From: an uncultured Acidimicrobiales bacterium | GTDB lineage: Bacteria > Actinomycetota > Acidimicrobiia > Acidimicrobiales > CATQHL01 | Reading direction: 5' to 3' | Assembly (NCBI GenBank): GCA_958295925.1 | Contig: OY282384.1 | Span: 499,572-563,571 of the forward strand | Length of the DNA: 64,000 nt | The notes under the pieces: model-generated | Told to the model about the DNA's origin: nothing | Database searches by the model: none | Seen by the model: only the letters and a program-made list of their open reading frames with translations | In this document: piece by piece, positions 35,187-43,852 of the stretch | Position numbering within the stretch: the first letter of the stretch is position 1 | Layout: each line of letters opens with the position of its first letter | Program-made: the position numbers and the translations under genes

Positions 35187-35335
35187 TTATCCATCCAGAG
35201 GATTTTAGCGAAATATCACTTGACAGATGCCCTCCCCCAGGAATACACTTGCTCCCAAGGCCCAGGGAGTGCAGCAGTGGAGCAACAGAGGATGGCCGGG
35301 CTACCAACCTCTCAGAGAAAAGGCAGGTACACGAC

Positions 35336-35602
35336 ATGGTAATCAAAGAACTCCCCCCGGTCACCCGGAGCCAAGGCAGAAATCCCATCAGCCATGAAAC
35401 GATGTGCGAGATCGTCCACGATTACAACGCCGGCCTGACCCGGCGGGAAATCGCCGCCAAGCACGGAGTGAGCACCGCAACGGTCGGCAACGTCATCCGC
35501 ACCGCTCGACAACAACACCGGATACCACCCCTGACCCGACCAGCCAACCACTGGGCGGCCCAAGACGAGCAAGCGGAGCCGGCCCTCAGCAACGAACCGT
35601 AA
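35336..35602 (+). CDS. Small helix-turn-helix DNA-binding protein
   Basis: An 88-residue protein with a resolvase/Hin-type helix-turn-helix: M-C-E-I-V-H-D-Y-N-A-G-L-T-R-R-E-I-A followed by G-V-S-T-A-T-V-G-N-V-I (about 22-53). It starts on ATG 35336 and is followed by a hairpin terminator. It lies directly downstream of the iterons, so it may bind them and control replication or copy number. This is inferred from position. The frame is open far upstream, but that part crosses the iterons and is not protein-like. Confidence 0.7.
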   Translation: MVIKELPPVTRSQGRNPISHETMCEIVHDYNAGLTRREIAAKHGVSTATVGNVIRTARQQHRIPPLTRPANHWAAQDEQAEPALSNEP

Positions 35603-35619
35603 CCCAAACCATAAGAAAA

Positions 35620-35650
35620 CCCCCGGAGCATTTCACGGACGCTCCAGGGG
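35620..35650 (+). terminator. Stem-loop terminator after the HTH gene
   Basis: CCCC-c-GGAGC at 35620-35629 pairs with GCTCC-a-GGGG at 35641-35650 around an 11-base loop, 17 bases after the HTH stop. There is no U-run, so it may act with Rho or serve as an RNA end protector. Confidence 0.5.
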
Positions 35651-35754
35651 TTGAGAAGCCAGCCTAGACCCAAAGTGCCGTCAAACCACGAATCAGTGAG
35701 GCGCACTACCAACCCAAAGATCGCAGGAACTGAAGGACAGAACGGAGGCCTATT

Positions 35755-38670
35755 ATGGCTATGGCTACCCCTATTATACCAGATAGCGCAACCCCCCAGG
35801 GTTTCCTGAAAACCGCGGATTTGACCGTCTCTTTCCTGAAGAAAGGGGTAAAGAATACCCGTTTAATCGGCGAGGACCACGTGATAGTCGTCTCGAAAGC
35901 CGCCACCCTGGCCGAGATCGCCGACTTCATACGAAACAACCAAAGGCTGAAGCAAGACACCGCCAGGCTGAGGAAGCTGAAAGCGACCAAGCCCGAGGAC
36001 GAAAGCAGCTACGCCAGAGCCAAGCTCAAGCTGCCTTCCATCATCCCGTCCCAACTGGAAGCCGCCGACCAGCCGGTGGCGCTGCCCACCGGCAGCCAGC
36101 AGCAAGCCGACGAAACCGTAGCCCGCCGGCATACCAGCCTCTACAGCTACGACCTGGATCAGGGACTGGATCAGGGACTGGATCAGGGAAAAGAGGCCCT
36201 GAAGCCGGAAACCATCCTCGCGGAGCTGAAGCAGTGCCCCCACGTGGCAATGGCTGGCCGGAGCGCCAGCGGCAAGGCCGTTTACTGCATCCTGGCGCTG
36301 CAGCCGGCAACCGGCGAAGCCGAGCACAAGGCCATCTGGGCCACCGGTGAACAGACTCTGCCCGAATCGGCCAGAAGAGCCAGCGCCCCATCCAGCAAGA
36401 ACGCGACCCGACACCGGTTCCTGGCCCACGACCCCGACGTTTATTTACCCGAAACAGTGCGACCGCACCCAGTGTCCCTGCCGGTGGCGCTGAAACAGGC
36501 CACTCCAGAGGACGGCCAGCCGGCCCTAACCCCAACAGCCAGCCCAGAGCAGCCGGGAAAGTCCAGCCAGACCATGCCGGACTACGACGCGATGACCAAC
36601 ACGATGACCAACACGATGACCAACGCGATGACCAACGCGATGACCAACGCGATGACCAACGCGGAAATCGTCCGTTATGGCCTAGCCCACGTCCCGCCCA
36701 GCGACTACCCCGAGGAAGCCGACAACTACAATGACAGACTGGCTTTGGCCATCGAAGCCAAGTCGGCCGGCCTGGCCATGGCGGAATGCCAAGACTGGTT
36801 CGCCCACGGCCACCAGGCCCCCCAGTGGAACCAGGGCTTCCCCGCCAAGTGGGCTTCCCTGGCTCCCCGTAACCACGATGCCCTCCCCGGCGGCTGGATC
36901 CACGCCATCCGGCAGCATGATCCGGACTTCCTAATGCCAAAGCAGGGCAGCCAGCCGAAACCGGCGCCAAGCCGGCAGCCCAACCCGGAAGACAAAAGAG
37001 CGGACGACGAGGAACTCTTCCCCCTGGCCGACGACCCCTGGCTGCCCCCGGGCTTGGAGACAGAATACGACCGCAGAGGCCGACTAAAGGTAGACATGAA
37101 GGAGCTGGCCCTCCACAAGAGCGGCCGAGCGTTGGCCCGGGAATTGGCCCGGCTCAATCGAACCCATAAGGTGTGGTTCAGCGACCTGGAGAACCAGCCC
37201 ATCTACCTGGAGCAAGACCCCGACGGACGGATCCGTCCCGAGCCCCTAGAACCGGATTTGCTCTGCGACATCATCTCGGAAATCGCCGACTGCGGCTACT
37301 CCCGAGCCGACCGTTCGGCCAACGCCGCAATGAAAAGACTCTGGGAACAGGAAAACGAAGCGCGGGAGGCCGCCGGCGAACCGAAGACCGAGCAGCCGAA
37401 GACCATCTACAAGATCGAAAGCGCCATACCCTCAGCGAAGCTGGCCAGCATGGTAGCGAAGCGATTGGGCAAGAACGCCCCGGTGCTGAAAGGCATCCGA
37501 TGCCTGCCCTATATCCATACCAAGCAGGGCGTCGGTCGACTGGTTACGACCCCGGGCTACGACCCGGAAAGCCAGGTCTACCTGGATCTCCGCGGCTACC
37601 AGCCACGGACCGACCTGGGCGTGCAAGCCAGCATCGCCATCATCAAGGACGTCCTCGGTGAGTTTCCTTGGAAGGGCCCGCCGGACGAAGCCAACGCCTA
37701 CGGCACCCTCCTGGGACAGGTCTTCGCCACTGACATGAAGACGGTACTGATAATAACCAAGCCAGCCTCGGGCACCGGAGCCTCCCTGCTCACCGAAGTC
37801 ATGGCAATCCTGATCACCGACTACCCACCCGGAACCTTCGCCCCGGCCCACGCCGTGGACGAGAACCAGAAAGCCTTCGCCACCGCGCTGGCCCAAGGAT
37901 ACTCCTGGATCTCCATCGACAACGTGGACGGCGAGTTCCATCTGCCAGCCCTACTGAGTGGCTCCACCAGCAACAAGTTCGTCGCACGCCGATTGGGCAC
38001 GAATACCAACATAGTCGTGGAGAACAACATCCAGGTCACCCTGAACGGCAATAATCCCCGACTGAGGGTCGACCTGGCGAACCGCGCCCTGCACGTCAGA
38101 CTGGACGCCTGCACCGAGCACCCGGAACTCCGTGCCGGCTTCCGTTACAACCTGAAGGACCAGGAGACGCTGGAAGCCCTCCGCCCCCGGGTACTGGACG
38201 CCATCGCCAGCATCGCCGCCGCCTGGTTGGCGGCCGGACAACCCCTCGGGAAGTCGCAAAACACCATAAACAACTACCAGGCTTACCTGGAGAAAGTCGA
38301 CGGAATGCTGAAGTTCTGCGGAATAACCGGCTTCCAAGACAACCGACCAGAGTTCGTCATCGAAGCCAGAAGTGCCAACGGCGACTGGAAAGAGTTCTTC
38401 ACCGCCTGGTACCGGAAACTGGGAACCACGTCCCAATTGGTTTCAGCCGTGGCCGAATTATTAGAGGACGGCGACAGCCCCCAGGGATACGACCTGCCGC
38501 TCCGCGGCGAAACCCCGCAGCGGCGGAACCAATCCCTGAGTTGCCTGCTATCCCGAAAGCTCGGAGATACTTGGACAATAGACGGAAACGAAGTAAAATT
38601 AACCCGGGACAAGGAGACCAGAGTCACCTTCTGCCTGACACCGACCAACGGAAAGAAGCCCAAGCCATGA
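35755..38670 (+). CDS. Primase-helicase-like replication protein
   Basis: A 971-residue protein. Residues 120-240 resemble the BT4734/VirE-N primase-like domain (S-A-S-G-K-A-V-Y-C-I-L-A-L, then R-H-R-F-L-A-H-D-P). The C-terminal half (about 620-830) is a plasmid/phage-type ATPase: P-A-S-G-T-G-A-S-L-L at the Walker A site, W-I-S-I-D-N-V at Walker B, N-N-I-Q-V-T-L-N-G-N-N as sensor, then R-A-L-H-V-R-L-D. The Walker A lysine is replaced by alanine (GTGAS for GTGKS), which is unusual. GGAGG lies 8 bases before the ATG. Two tandem-repeat runs (DQGL and MTNT/MTNA) lie in linkers. It is probably the replication initiator or primosome protein for the adjoining origin. Confidence 0.72.
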   Translation: MAMATPIIPDSATPQGFLKTADLTVSFLKKGVKNTRLIGEDHVIVVSKAATLAEIADFIRNNQRLKQDTARLRKLKATKPEDESSYARAKLKLPSIIPSQLEAADQPVALPTGSQQQADETVARRHTSLYSYDLDQGLDQGLDQGKEALKPETILAELKQCPHVAMAGRSASGKAVYCILALQPATGEAEHKAIWATGEQTLPESARRASAPSSKNATRHRFLAHDPDVYLPETVRPHPVSLPVALKQATPEDGQPALTPTASPEQPGKSSQTMPDYDAMTNTMTNTMTNAMTNAMTNAMTNAEIVRYGLAHVPPSDYPEEADNYNDRLALAIEAKSAGLAMAECQDWFAHGHQAPQWNQGFPAKWASLAPRNHDALPGGWIHAIRQHDPDFLMPKQGSQPKPAPSRQPNPEDKRADDEELFPLADDPWLPPGLETEYDRRGRLKVDMKELALHKSGRALARELARLNRTHKVWFSDLENQPIYLEQDPDGRIRPEPLEPDLLCDIISEIADCGYSRADRSANAAMKRLWEQENEAREAAGEPKTEQPKTIYKIESAIPSAKLASMVAKRLGKNAPVLKGIRCLPYIHTKQGVGRLVTTPGYDPESQVYLDLRGYQPRTDLGVQASIAIIKDVLGEFPWKGPPDEANAYGTLLGQVFATDMKTVLIITKPASGTGASLLTEVMAILITDYPPGTFAPAHAVDENQKAFATALAQGYSWISIDNVDGEFHLPALLSGSTSNKFVARRLGTNTNIVVENNIQVTLNGNNPRLRVDLANRALHVRLDACTEHPELRAGFRYNLKDQETLEALRPRVLDAIASIAAAWLAAGQPLGKSQNTINNYQAYLEKVDGMLKFCGITGFQDNRPEFVIEARSANGDWKEFFTAWYRKLGTTSQLVSAVAELLEDGDSPQGYDLPLRGETPQRRNQSLSCLLSRKLGDTWTIDGNEVKLTRDKETRVTFCLTPTNGKKPKP
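36154..36189 (+). repeat. 12-bp tandem repeat, 3 copies (in-frame)
   Basis: CTGGATCAGGGA three times encodes Leu-Asp-Gln-Gly in a linker of the primase-helicase. Confidence 0.92.
36591..36662 (+). repeat. 12-bp tandem repeat, 6 copies (in-frame)
   Basis: GATGACCAAC followed by AC (two copies) or GC (four copies) encodes Met-Thr-Asn-Thr/Ala between the primase-like and ATPase parts of the preceding protein. Confidence 0.94.
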
Positions 38671-38776
38671 GACAGCAACCAAGAGTCTCCCGAGAAGTCT
38701 CCCCGAGACCGACCGAAGCAAACAATCCATCAGACCGGCTCCTAAACAGTCAGCCGGTTGAAGTGAGCGATCAACC

Positions 38777-39772
38777 ATGACCGCCGCCAAGCCCCAGACC
38801 GCCGCCAAGCCCCAGAACACCAGGCGATTCATGACCGCCGGCTACTGCTGCGTGCGCTGCCACGGGTCGGTCATGCCCGACTACGACCCCGGCTGGCACA
38901 TGAAGAACGGCTACCTGCACTGCATCCAGTGCGGCCGCAGCCCCTACCCGCCCAGGAACCCGGCGATGATACCAGGCGCCGCCCCCTCGGAGAGAATACT
39001 TAAAGAACTGGGCATCAACGCCAAGGAGTTCCTGCAGGACGAGGACGGCAGCTCCGCCGCGACGGCCCAAGCCTGGAATTGGCTCACCGCCAACCACCCC
39101 AAGACCGAACTCTGGCTGGTCCGCGCCCTCAAGGACTACCTGAAGGGCGTCAGCCCCGACCCGGTGGATACGGCCAAAGCTGCCAGTAAGAACGGCAGCA
39201 AGCCCAAGGCGCCCCGGAAGAAGTCGACTGCGACCACCAAGAAACCCAAGGCGAGGAAAGACGCTACGGCCAAGCCCAAGAAAGAGAAGACGCCGGCCCA
39301 ACCGAAGCGGCCCCCCGGCCGGCCCCGGAAGAATGCGGAGACTACGATCAAACGCACCCCGGAGGCCAAACCGTCAACCCCGGCGATTACCGGACCAGAG
39401 ATCACCAGGCCCACCATGGACTGGCTCATCCCGCCGGAAGTCCTTACTGAGAATGGCAACAGCCGTCACTTGAAGCGCGGCCACCGGCCCAAGCAGAAGC
39501 AGCGCCGCAAGCAGCACAACCAGCAGCAACCGGCCGCCCGGCAGAACCCCGCCGAGTGGGACGAACTAGACCTGTCCGCGCTCCTGGGCGGGAAAACCCC
39601 GGAACCCGGAGCCAACGGGAAGACCAACGGCAACGGGAAAGGCAACGGCCACCATAAGGAGAAGCAGAACGGCCAGAACAACGGCAACGGCCACTCGCCG
39701 GCGCCAGACCCAGCAGAAGAAACCAAGCCGGCCCCAGTACAGCTGGGCATGGACCTGGCCGGCGTCCACTGA
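38777..39772 (+). CDS. Zinc-ribbon and AT-hook DNA-binding protein
   Basis: A 331-residue protein. The N-terminus has a zinc ribbon (Y-C-C-V-R-C-H-G, then L-H-C-I-Q-C-G-R, about residues 23-57), followed by a helical domain. A long Lys/Pro-rich stretch contains an AT-hook (R-P-P-G-R-P-R-K, about 176-183), and a second basic block and Asn/Gly-rich repeats lie near the C-terminus. It is likely a DNA-organising or replication-associated protein. It follows the primase-helicase after 106 bases in the same direction. No stronger family match is seen. Confidence 0.6.
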   Translation: MTAAKPQTAAKPQNTRRFMTAGYCCVRCHGSVMPDYDPGWHMKNGYLHCIQCGRSPYPPRNPAMIPGAAPSERILKELGINAKEFLQDEDGSSAATAQAWNWLTANHPKTELWLVRALKDYLKGVSPDPVDTAKAASKNGSKPKAPRKKSTATTKKPKARKDATAKPKKEKTPAQPKRPPGRPRKNAETTIKRTPEAKPSTPAITGPEITRPTMDWLIPPEVLTENGNSRHLKRGHRPKQKQRRKQHNQQQPAARQNPAEWDELDLSALLGGKTPEPGANGKTNGNGKGNGHHKEKQNGQNNGNGHSPAPDPAEETKPAPVQLGMDLAGVH

Positions 39773-39777
39773 CCCAG

Positions 39778-40953
39778 CAATCCCTGCACTAGCAGGGAAT
39801 CACTCGGTATTGTATGCAGTTAACCAAGAACTGAAAGCCAAGAAGTCCTGACACAGGCAGGAATACCCAGGCATACGATAAGTTACCAATAGTCAGTAGC
39901 AAAGCAGAACACTGCCTTATAATAGAAGCGGCATCCCAGCCATCCCAGACGAAATGGGAGTACTCCGCAACCCAATACAGAGGTGGCTCCGCCAGTACCG
40001 GCAACAACGCAGTGCAAAGAATCCAAAACATCCCCAGGACGAAGGGGGTCATCCAATGTTCTACTCCGACCAGCTTCATTCCTGCCAAGGAAATCACCTA
40101 GTGTTCTACTGACTTTAGCCTCCCATGATCGGGAGTCCCCGTCAATAAAGTTCTTGCCCAATCAACAATCCCCACCAGACCGTACGGGAGTCAACCAATA
40201 GTCTACAGATGTTGCCCAGCAGCAATCCACCCAGGGCGTAAAGGCAATGTCCTCACAGACAGAGGAATACCACAGGGAACCTACGCTTCATGGAAAACAG
40301 GACCCAGCCCCGACAGCAGGGCAGCCCTACTATCGCCTAGCGATTGCCTCCGCCTATTCCCCGGTTGCCAGACGGTGGTTCCTTCAGTGGGTATAGACGA
40401 ATCGACCCGCCCAATCCCGACCAGCGGGAATCTGCCGATTGCCGTCAAGCAAAAGTTTGGCACCGCCGACCAGGCGCTCCACCGACGCCAATCACCCGAT
40501 ATTAGGCCGAACTATCTTATTCCCCGCTACGGGAGTCATCCAACAGGAGGATATTGTAGACTCCCCCTCAACACCGAAGGGGCTGCCCAAGTTGAATGGA
40601 TTTCCTACTCCTACCCCAAGAATCCCAACGCTGGGAATCCCCGGTTGAAAAGGCACCGGAGCACTAACCAGTCTACCCACAGCAAAGTGGCTCCCCGGAT
40701 ATACCACACGCGATGCCAAAAGTCTTATCCCAACAGGGAATCCGCCGAGTTGGATGGCAAGCCGGATTACCCAAGCAATCCCTTCAACAGGGAATCAGCC
40801 CTTTAGAAGTCAGCAGAAACGCTGAGCTCAACCACGACCAACGTGGCTCCGCCTATTTAACTCTGCCCATGCCAAATCCCCACCCAGGGAATGCACCTTA
40901 ATGGGCCTAGCCAGCAAAAAGAGTCCACCCCGGCCAGAAGGAGTCCGAGACCC
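39778..40953 (+). repeat. Hairpin array 2: about 20 degenerate stem-loop units
   Basis: A gene-free 1.2-kb region with the same unit and orientation as array 1. Clear units are 39782-39797 (CCCTGC-acta-GCAGGG), 40832-40846 (CCACG/CGTGG) and the AATCCC-loop-GGGAATC forms near 40409-40428, 40625, 40729-40745 and 40779-40796. The tail TC-n-n-CC follows most stems. Some units are too decayed to call, so the count is approximate. The last unit merges with the ribosome-site region of the next gene. A TATAAT at 39918-39923 lies within the array, without a good -35. Confidence 0.82.
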
Positions 40954-41766
40954 ATGACCACCATCCAGGCAGGAAACCAAGAAACCAAAGAATCCTCAGC
41001 CCACCCAGCCCACCCGGAAGAGCTCATCACCCCGAAAGAGCTCCAGACCCGCATCAACCGGCACCTGTACCACGCCCGCGCCGAAACCATCCCCTGGTTC
41101 TTCAGCTACGCCGAAGCGGGCCTGCGCCGCCGCCACCCCATCGCCGCCGGCGCCGGCCTGCGCGTCGCCTGGGAGTTACTCAGCCAGCTGCCCGACCTGG
41201 GCCACGAGAGCCCCCTGCTCAGCGACCGGTACTTCACGATACTCAACAAATTCCACGACTACTGCCTGGGCAAAGACCGGGACCCGAGGGAATACATCCC
41301 CAGCAGCGAACTCCCCCAGGGCGAAAGGCAGTTTCCATATCCAGCCCCTCCGGGGTTGGACGCCGCCAGCGAACCCTGCCAGCACTGGTGGCATCGCTGC
41401 TACCAGATCAGCGCCAGGCGCCAGCTGGCCGAGAAGTACGCCGAGACATTAAGCGCCACCCCGCTGCCCGGCCAAGCCGCCCTGGACCCCCAGGAAAGGC
41501 TGTTGCTCCACGCTTATCTGAGAGCCGAACTGGACCAGCGCCAGCTGTTCTTAGAAACTCTGGACAAACCGCCCCGCGGCTGCCCCGGCGGAAAGGCATA
41601 TCTAACGGCCACCATGGCTGCCGCAAGACTGGCGCCCCCGGACATCGCCGACTTCGACCTGTACGGAAACTACGTCAACGAACTGGTCAACGAACTGGTC
41701 ACCGAACTCGTCACCGACCCCGAGAACCCCCTGGGGCCCAGAATCAAAAAGCCGGCTGCAGCGTAG
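40954..41766 (+). CDS. Protein of unknown function preceding the zinc-protein array
   Basis: A 270-residue helical protein that I do not recognise. It is rich in Leu, Ala and Arg, with a C-W-rich middle (E-P-C-Q-H-W-W-H-R-C-Y) near 138-148 and a tandem repeat V-N-E-L-V-N-E-L-V-T-E-L near its C-terminus. AAGGAG at 40938-40943 serves ATG 40954. It is the first gene of the long + strand run that continues, 7 bases later, with zinc protein Z1. It may therefore be the first gene of that operon. Confidence 0.5.
   Translation: MTTIQAGNQETKESSAHPAHPEELITPKELQTRINRHLYHARAETIPWFFSYAEAGLRRRHPIAAGAGLRVAWELLSQLPDLGHESPLLSDRYFTILNKFHDYCLGKDRDPREYIPSSELPQGERQFPYPAPPGLDAASEPCQHWWHRCYQISARRQLAEKYAETLSATPLPGQAALDPQERLLLHAYLRAELDQRQLFLETLDKPPRGCPGGKAYLTATMAAARLAPPDIADFDLYGNYVNELVNELVTELVTDPENPLGPRIKKPAAA
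41674..41709 (+). repeat. 12-bp tandem repeat, 3 copies (in-frame)
   Basis: GTCAACGAACTG units (the third diverged) encode Val-Asn/Thr-Glu-Leu near the end of the preceding gene, giving an amphipathic helix. Confidence 0.8.
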
Positions 41767-41773
41767 ACGAACC

Positions 41774-42466
41774 ATGACGCAAAGCAAGACAAGACCCATG
41801 ACCTTCCAGGAAAGACAGGCCCAAGCCCAGGCTCAACGCGCCGCCCGCAGCGCCGCCCGCAGCGCCGCCCGCATCGCCGCCCGCAGCGCCGCCAACGAAG
41901 CCAAAATGGAAGTTCGCTGGACCGCGATGCACCGCAAGCCCAGCGTCGCCGAGCTGGACGAAGCCGACCTGCCCCAGCCCCGGCAGGGACAAACCAACCA
42001 GCCAGCAACGGCCCATCTCTGGGAATGGCTGGGCGTGAATACCCTGCGCTGCCTGAAGTGCAATCTATTGGCCCAGGCCAAACAGAACGACAACCCGGCG
42101 GCGCTGGGGAGCTACTATGGTCCCAACTATGGTCCCAACTATGGCCCGAACCAGGAGCAAAGCAGGCGCCTGCCCTGCGCCGTAATACATCGCAAGCGCC
42201 CGCCCACCGGCAACGGCGACCCCTACCGGGCGAAATGCGGCTACGACCTGAACTGGCGGACGCCGACATTATGGATCGACACCCGCGGCTACCCCGGGCC
42301 GAAGGAACGCATATTAAAGACCGCTGCTAAATCCCTGCGCGGGAGGCAGCAGCAGGACCAGCCGGCCAAGAACACCCTCCAGGTCACCTGCCCCGACTGC
42401 CTGCAGCCGGGAGTGCAGCCGAAGCAAGACGGCACGCCCAGCCAAACGAAGCCGGTCGGCAGCTGA
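41774..42466 (+). CDS. Zinc protein Z1
   Basis: 230 residues, one of the longest members. Ligands: H81/W83, C93/C96, C135/H139, C155, C206/C209. A basic Ala/Arg-rich N-terminal helix (20-40), built from a 12-bp repeat, precedes the core and may bind nucleic acid. A second repeat (Y-G-P-N three times) lies between C96 and C135. It follows the gene at 40954 after 7 bases and shares one base with the start of Z2 (TGATG). Confidence 0.75.
   Translation: MTQSKTRPMTFQERQAQAQAQRAARSAARSAARIAARSAANEAKMEVRWTAMHRKPSVAELDEADLPQPRQGQTNQPATAHLWEWLGVNTLRCLKCNLLAQAKQNDNPAALGSYYGPNYGPNYGPNQEQSRRLPCAVIHRKRPPTGNGDPYRAKCGYDLNWRTPTLWIDTRGYPGPKERILKTAAKSLRGRQQQDQPAKNTLQVTCPDCLQPGVQPKQDGTPSQTKPVGS
41839..41886 (+). 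repeat. 12-bp tandem repeat, 4 copies (in-frame)
   Basis: CGCCGCCCGCAG units encode Ala-Ala-Arg-Ser in the N-terminal helix of Z1. Confidence 0.9.
42116..42151 (+). repeat. 12-bp tandem repeat, 3 copies (in-frame)
   Basis: TATGGTCCCAAC units encode Tyr-Gly-Pro-Asn in Z1, in the loop between its two zinc half-sites. Confidence 0.9.
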
Positions 42467-42915
42467 TGGAAGACCCGCCAAACCAGGACAGCGCCATGGA
42501 AACGACCACCCTGAATACCCTCCTGGACGACTGGAACCGGCGCCAGCCCCGCCACCAGTGGGCCAAGCGCCCCGATGCGTTGGTCTGCGCCATCTGCGGC
42601 ATCGCCATGCACCTCAAAGTCCCGGCGACCTGGGAACGCAAGCCCTGCTTCACCACCCACCTGGTCCGGGCCGAGCCGCGGCCGGAACACGAACCGGGAC
42701 TAGCCGACATGCTGGAGAAACGCCGGGCGGAGTGCGGCTACACCATGCTCTGGCAGGAGGACCGCCTGCGCCACCCTTTCGAGTACCTGATCATCATGGA
42801 CCGGGAGGAGACAGTGATTCCCCGGCAACCGGTCGATCTGCTAGCAGGAAAAATGCAGGTCAACTGCCCCGATTGCCTGCACCCCGGGAGGCCGGAGAGC
42901 AGAAACCGACAATGA
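42466..42915 (+). CDS. Zinc protein Z2
   Basis: 149 residues. Ligands complete: H30/W32, C41/C44, C61/H65, C90, C134/C137; the tail is C-L-H-P-G-R. The start shares one base with the stop of Z1, and the end overlaps the start of Z3 by 4 bases. Confidence 0.75.
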   Translation: MEDPPNQDSAMETTTLNTLLDDWNRRQPRHQWAKRPDALVCAICGIAMHLKVPATWERKPCFTTHLVRAEPRPEHEPGLADMLEKRRAECGYTMLWQEDRLRHPFEYLIIMDREETVIPRQPVDLLAGKMQVNCPDCLHPGRPESRNRQ

Positions 42916-43439
42916 ACCATAACAGCGACGTCGACACTACCAGCGACACTACCAGCGACACTGCCCTCCAGCAGCACCAAGAGAACTGGCAGCAGGTGAA
43001 GCCGCCCCACCGGTGGGAGGCCCACGGCCGGACCATACAATGCACCCTGTGCCGCCTGACCGTCCACCCCGAGGTGGAACCGAGAATCCGGCCCCGGCCT
43101 TGCATCACCACGCATTTAATAGACCAGCAGCAGACCGAAGCGAGAGCGCTGCGGGACGAGGCCGTATCCCAGGCCCGGCGGGCCTGCCTCCTAGACCAGG
43201 ACGAAGACGACGAACCCCGCCGCCGCTACAGCGTGGCCGTATGCGGCCACACCGCTGAATGGAGAACCCACTTCCCTTTCTTCTTTATGGAAGGCCCGCT
43301 GCTGCTGCCCTCTCTCACCACCACCCTCTTCCGCGGAGTACCGCCTACCAACAAGGAGCAGCCCGACGCCCGGAAGCGGATCCAGGTAAATTGCCCGGAT
43401 TGCCTGCAGCCGGGGCAGCAAGAGAGAACTGAGCAGTGA
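42912..43439 (+). CDS. Zinc protein Z3
   Basis: 175 residues. Ligands: H33/W35, C44/C47, C64/H68, C111, C161/C164. The N-terminus has a D-T-T-S repeat from a 12-bp unit. The stretch between C64/H68 and C111 is longer than usual and highly charged (D-E-D-D-E). It has 4-base overlaps at both ends. Confidence 0.75.
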   Translation: MNHNSDVDTTSDTTSDTALQQHQENWQQVKPPHRWEAHGRTIQCTLCRLTVHPEVEPRIRPRPCITTHLIDQQQTEARALRDEAVSQARRACLLDQDEDDEPRRRYSVAVCGHTAEWRTHFPFFFMEGPLLLPSLTTTLFRGVPPTNKEQPDARKRIQVNCPDCLQPGQQERTEQ

Positions 43440-43852
43440 AGCAGCCAGAAATACAGCAGCCGTGGGAAGAAGTGAAGCCGCCACACCAGTGGACTATCGA
43501 GAAGAACGGGAGCGCCCGCTGCAGCTGCTGCAACACGCTCATCCAGCTGAGCGAAGCCGAAAGGCAAAAGCCCTTCCCTTGCATCACCATACACCTGGCA
43601 GCGCGACTGAGCCAGGCGAAGCCAGCCCTCAGCCCAGAGGCCCACTGCGGATACACCTATGATTGGGTAAGCCATCACAGCTTGAACTCCAGAAAGTTAT
43701 ACAATCAAGGCCTGCCAATTATGCTATCCGAGTTGAAATCGGAACTGTTCAAGATGGACCAGAACCTCCCGCGGAGCCACGCCCTGGCTGAGACGGTAAC
43801 CATACACGTCAACTGCCCAGACTGCCTGCATCCTGGGCAGCCAAAACCATGA
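43436..43852 (+). CDS. Zinc protein Z4 (GTG start)
   Basis: 138 residues, starting on GTG within a GTGA overlap with Z3. Ligands: H17/W19, C29/C32, C49/H53, C71, C127/C130. It closely resembles Z6 (shared P-F-P-C-I and I-H-L-A, then R-L-S-Q-A-K), pointing to a recent duplication with Z5 in between. Confidence 0.75.
   Translation: MKQPEIQQPWEEVKPPHQWTIEKNGSARCSCCNTLIQLSEAERQKPFPCITIHLAARLSQAKPALSPEAHCGYTYDWVSHHSLNSRKLYNQGLPIMLSELKSELFKMDQNLPRSHALAETVTIHVNCPDCLHPGQPKP

Larger units (their letters stand above)
34601..35335. other. AT-rich non-coding region, probable replication origin
   Basis: This 735-base stretch has no convincing gene and is clearly more AT-rich than its surroundings. It contains CACGATCG/CGATCGTG sites in both orientations (for example near 34658, 34807 and 34912), a large stem-loop at 34733-34783, seven 12-bp iterons at 34933-35016, three 10-bp repeats at 35154-35186 and a DnaA-box-like TTATCCATC at 35187-35195 with two mismatches. 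A small HTH protein and a primase-helicase follow. Iterons, AT-rich DNA and a replication protein gene are the usual plan of a plasmid-type origin. Confidence 0.65.

Noticed and set aside
34856-35335. Long reading frame through the iterons joined to the HTH protein
   Set aside because: Its translation is only the repeated Ile-Val-Asn-Ser of the iterons followed by low-complexity sequence; the HTH protein has its own ATG at 35336.
31935-40953. Integron attC sites or a series of rho-independent terminators
   Set aside because: There are no R-Y-Y-Y-A-A-C/G-T-T-R-R-R-Y boxes or cassette genes between units, and the hairpins are too short, too close together and lack U-runs.
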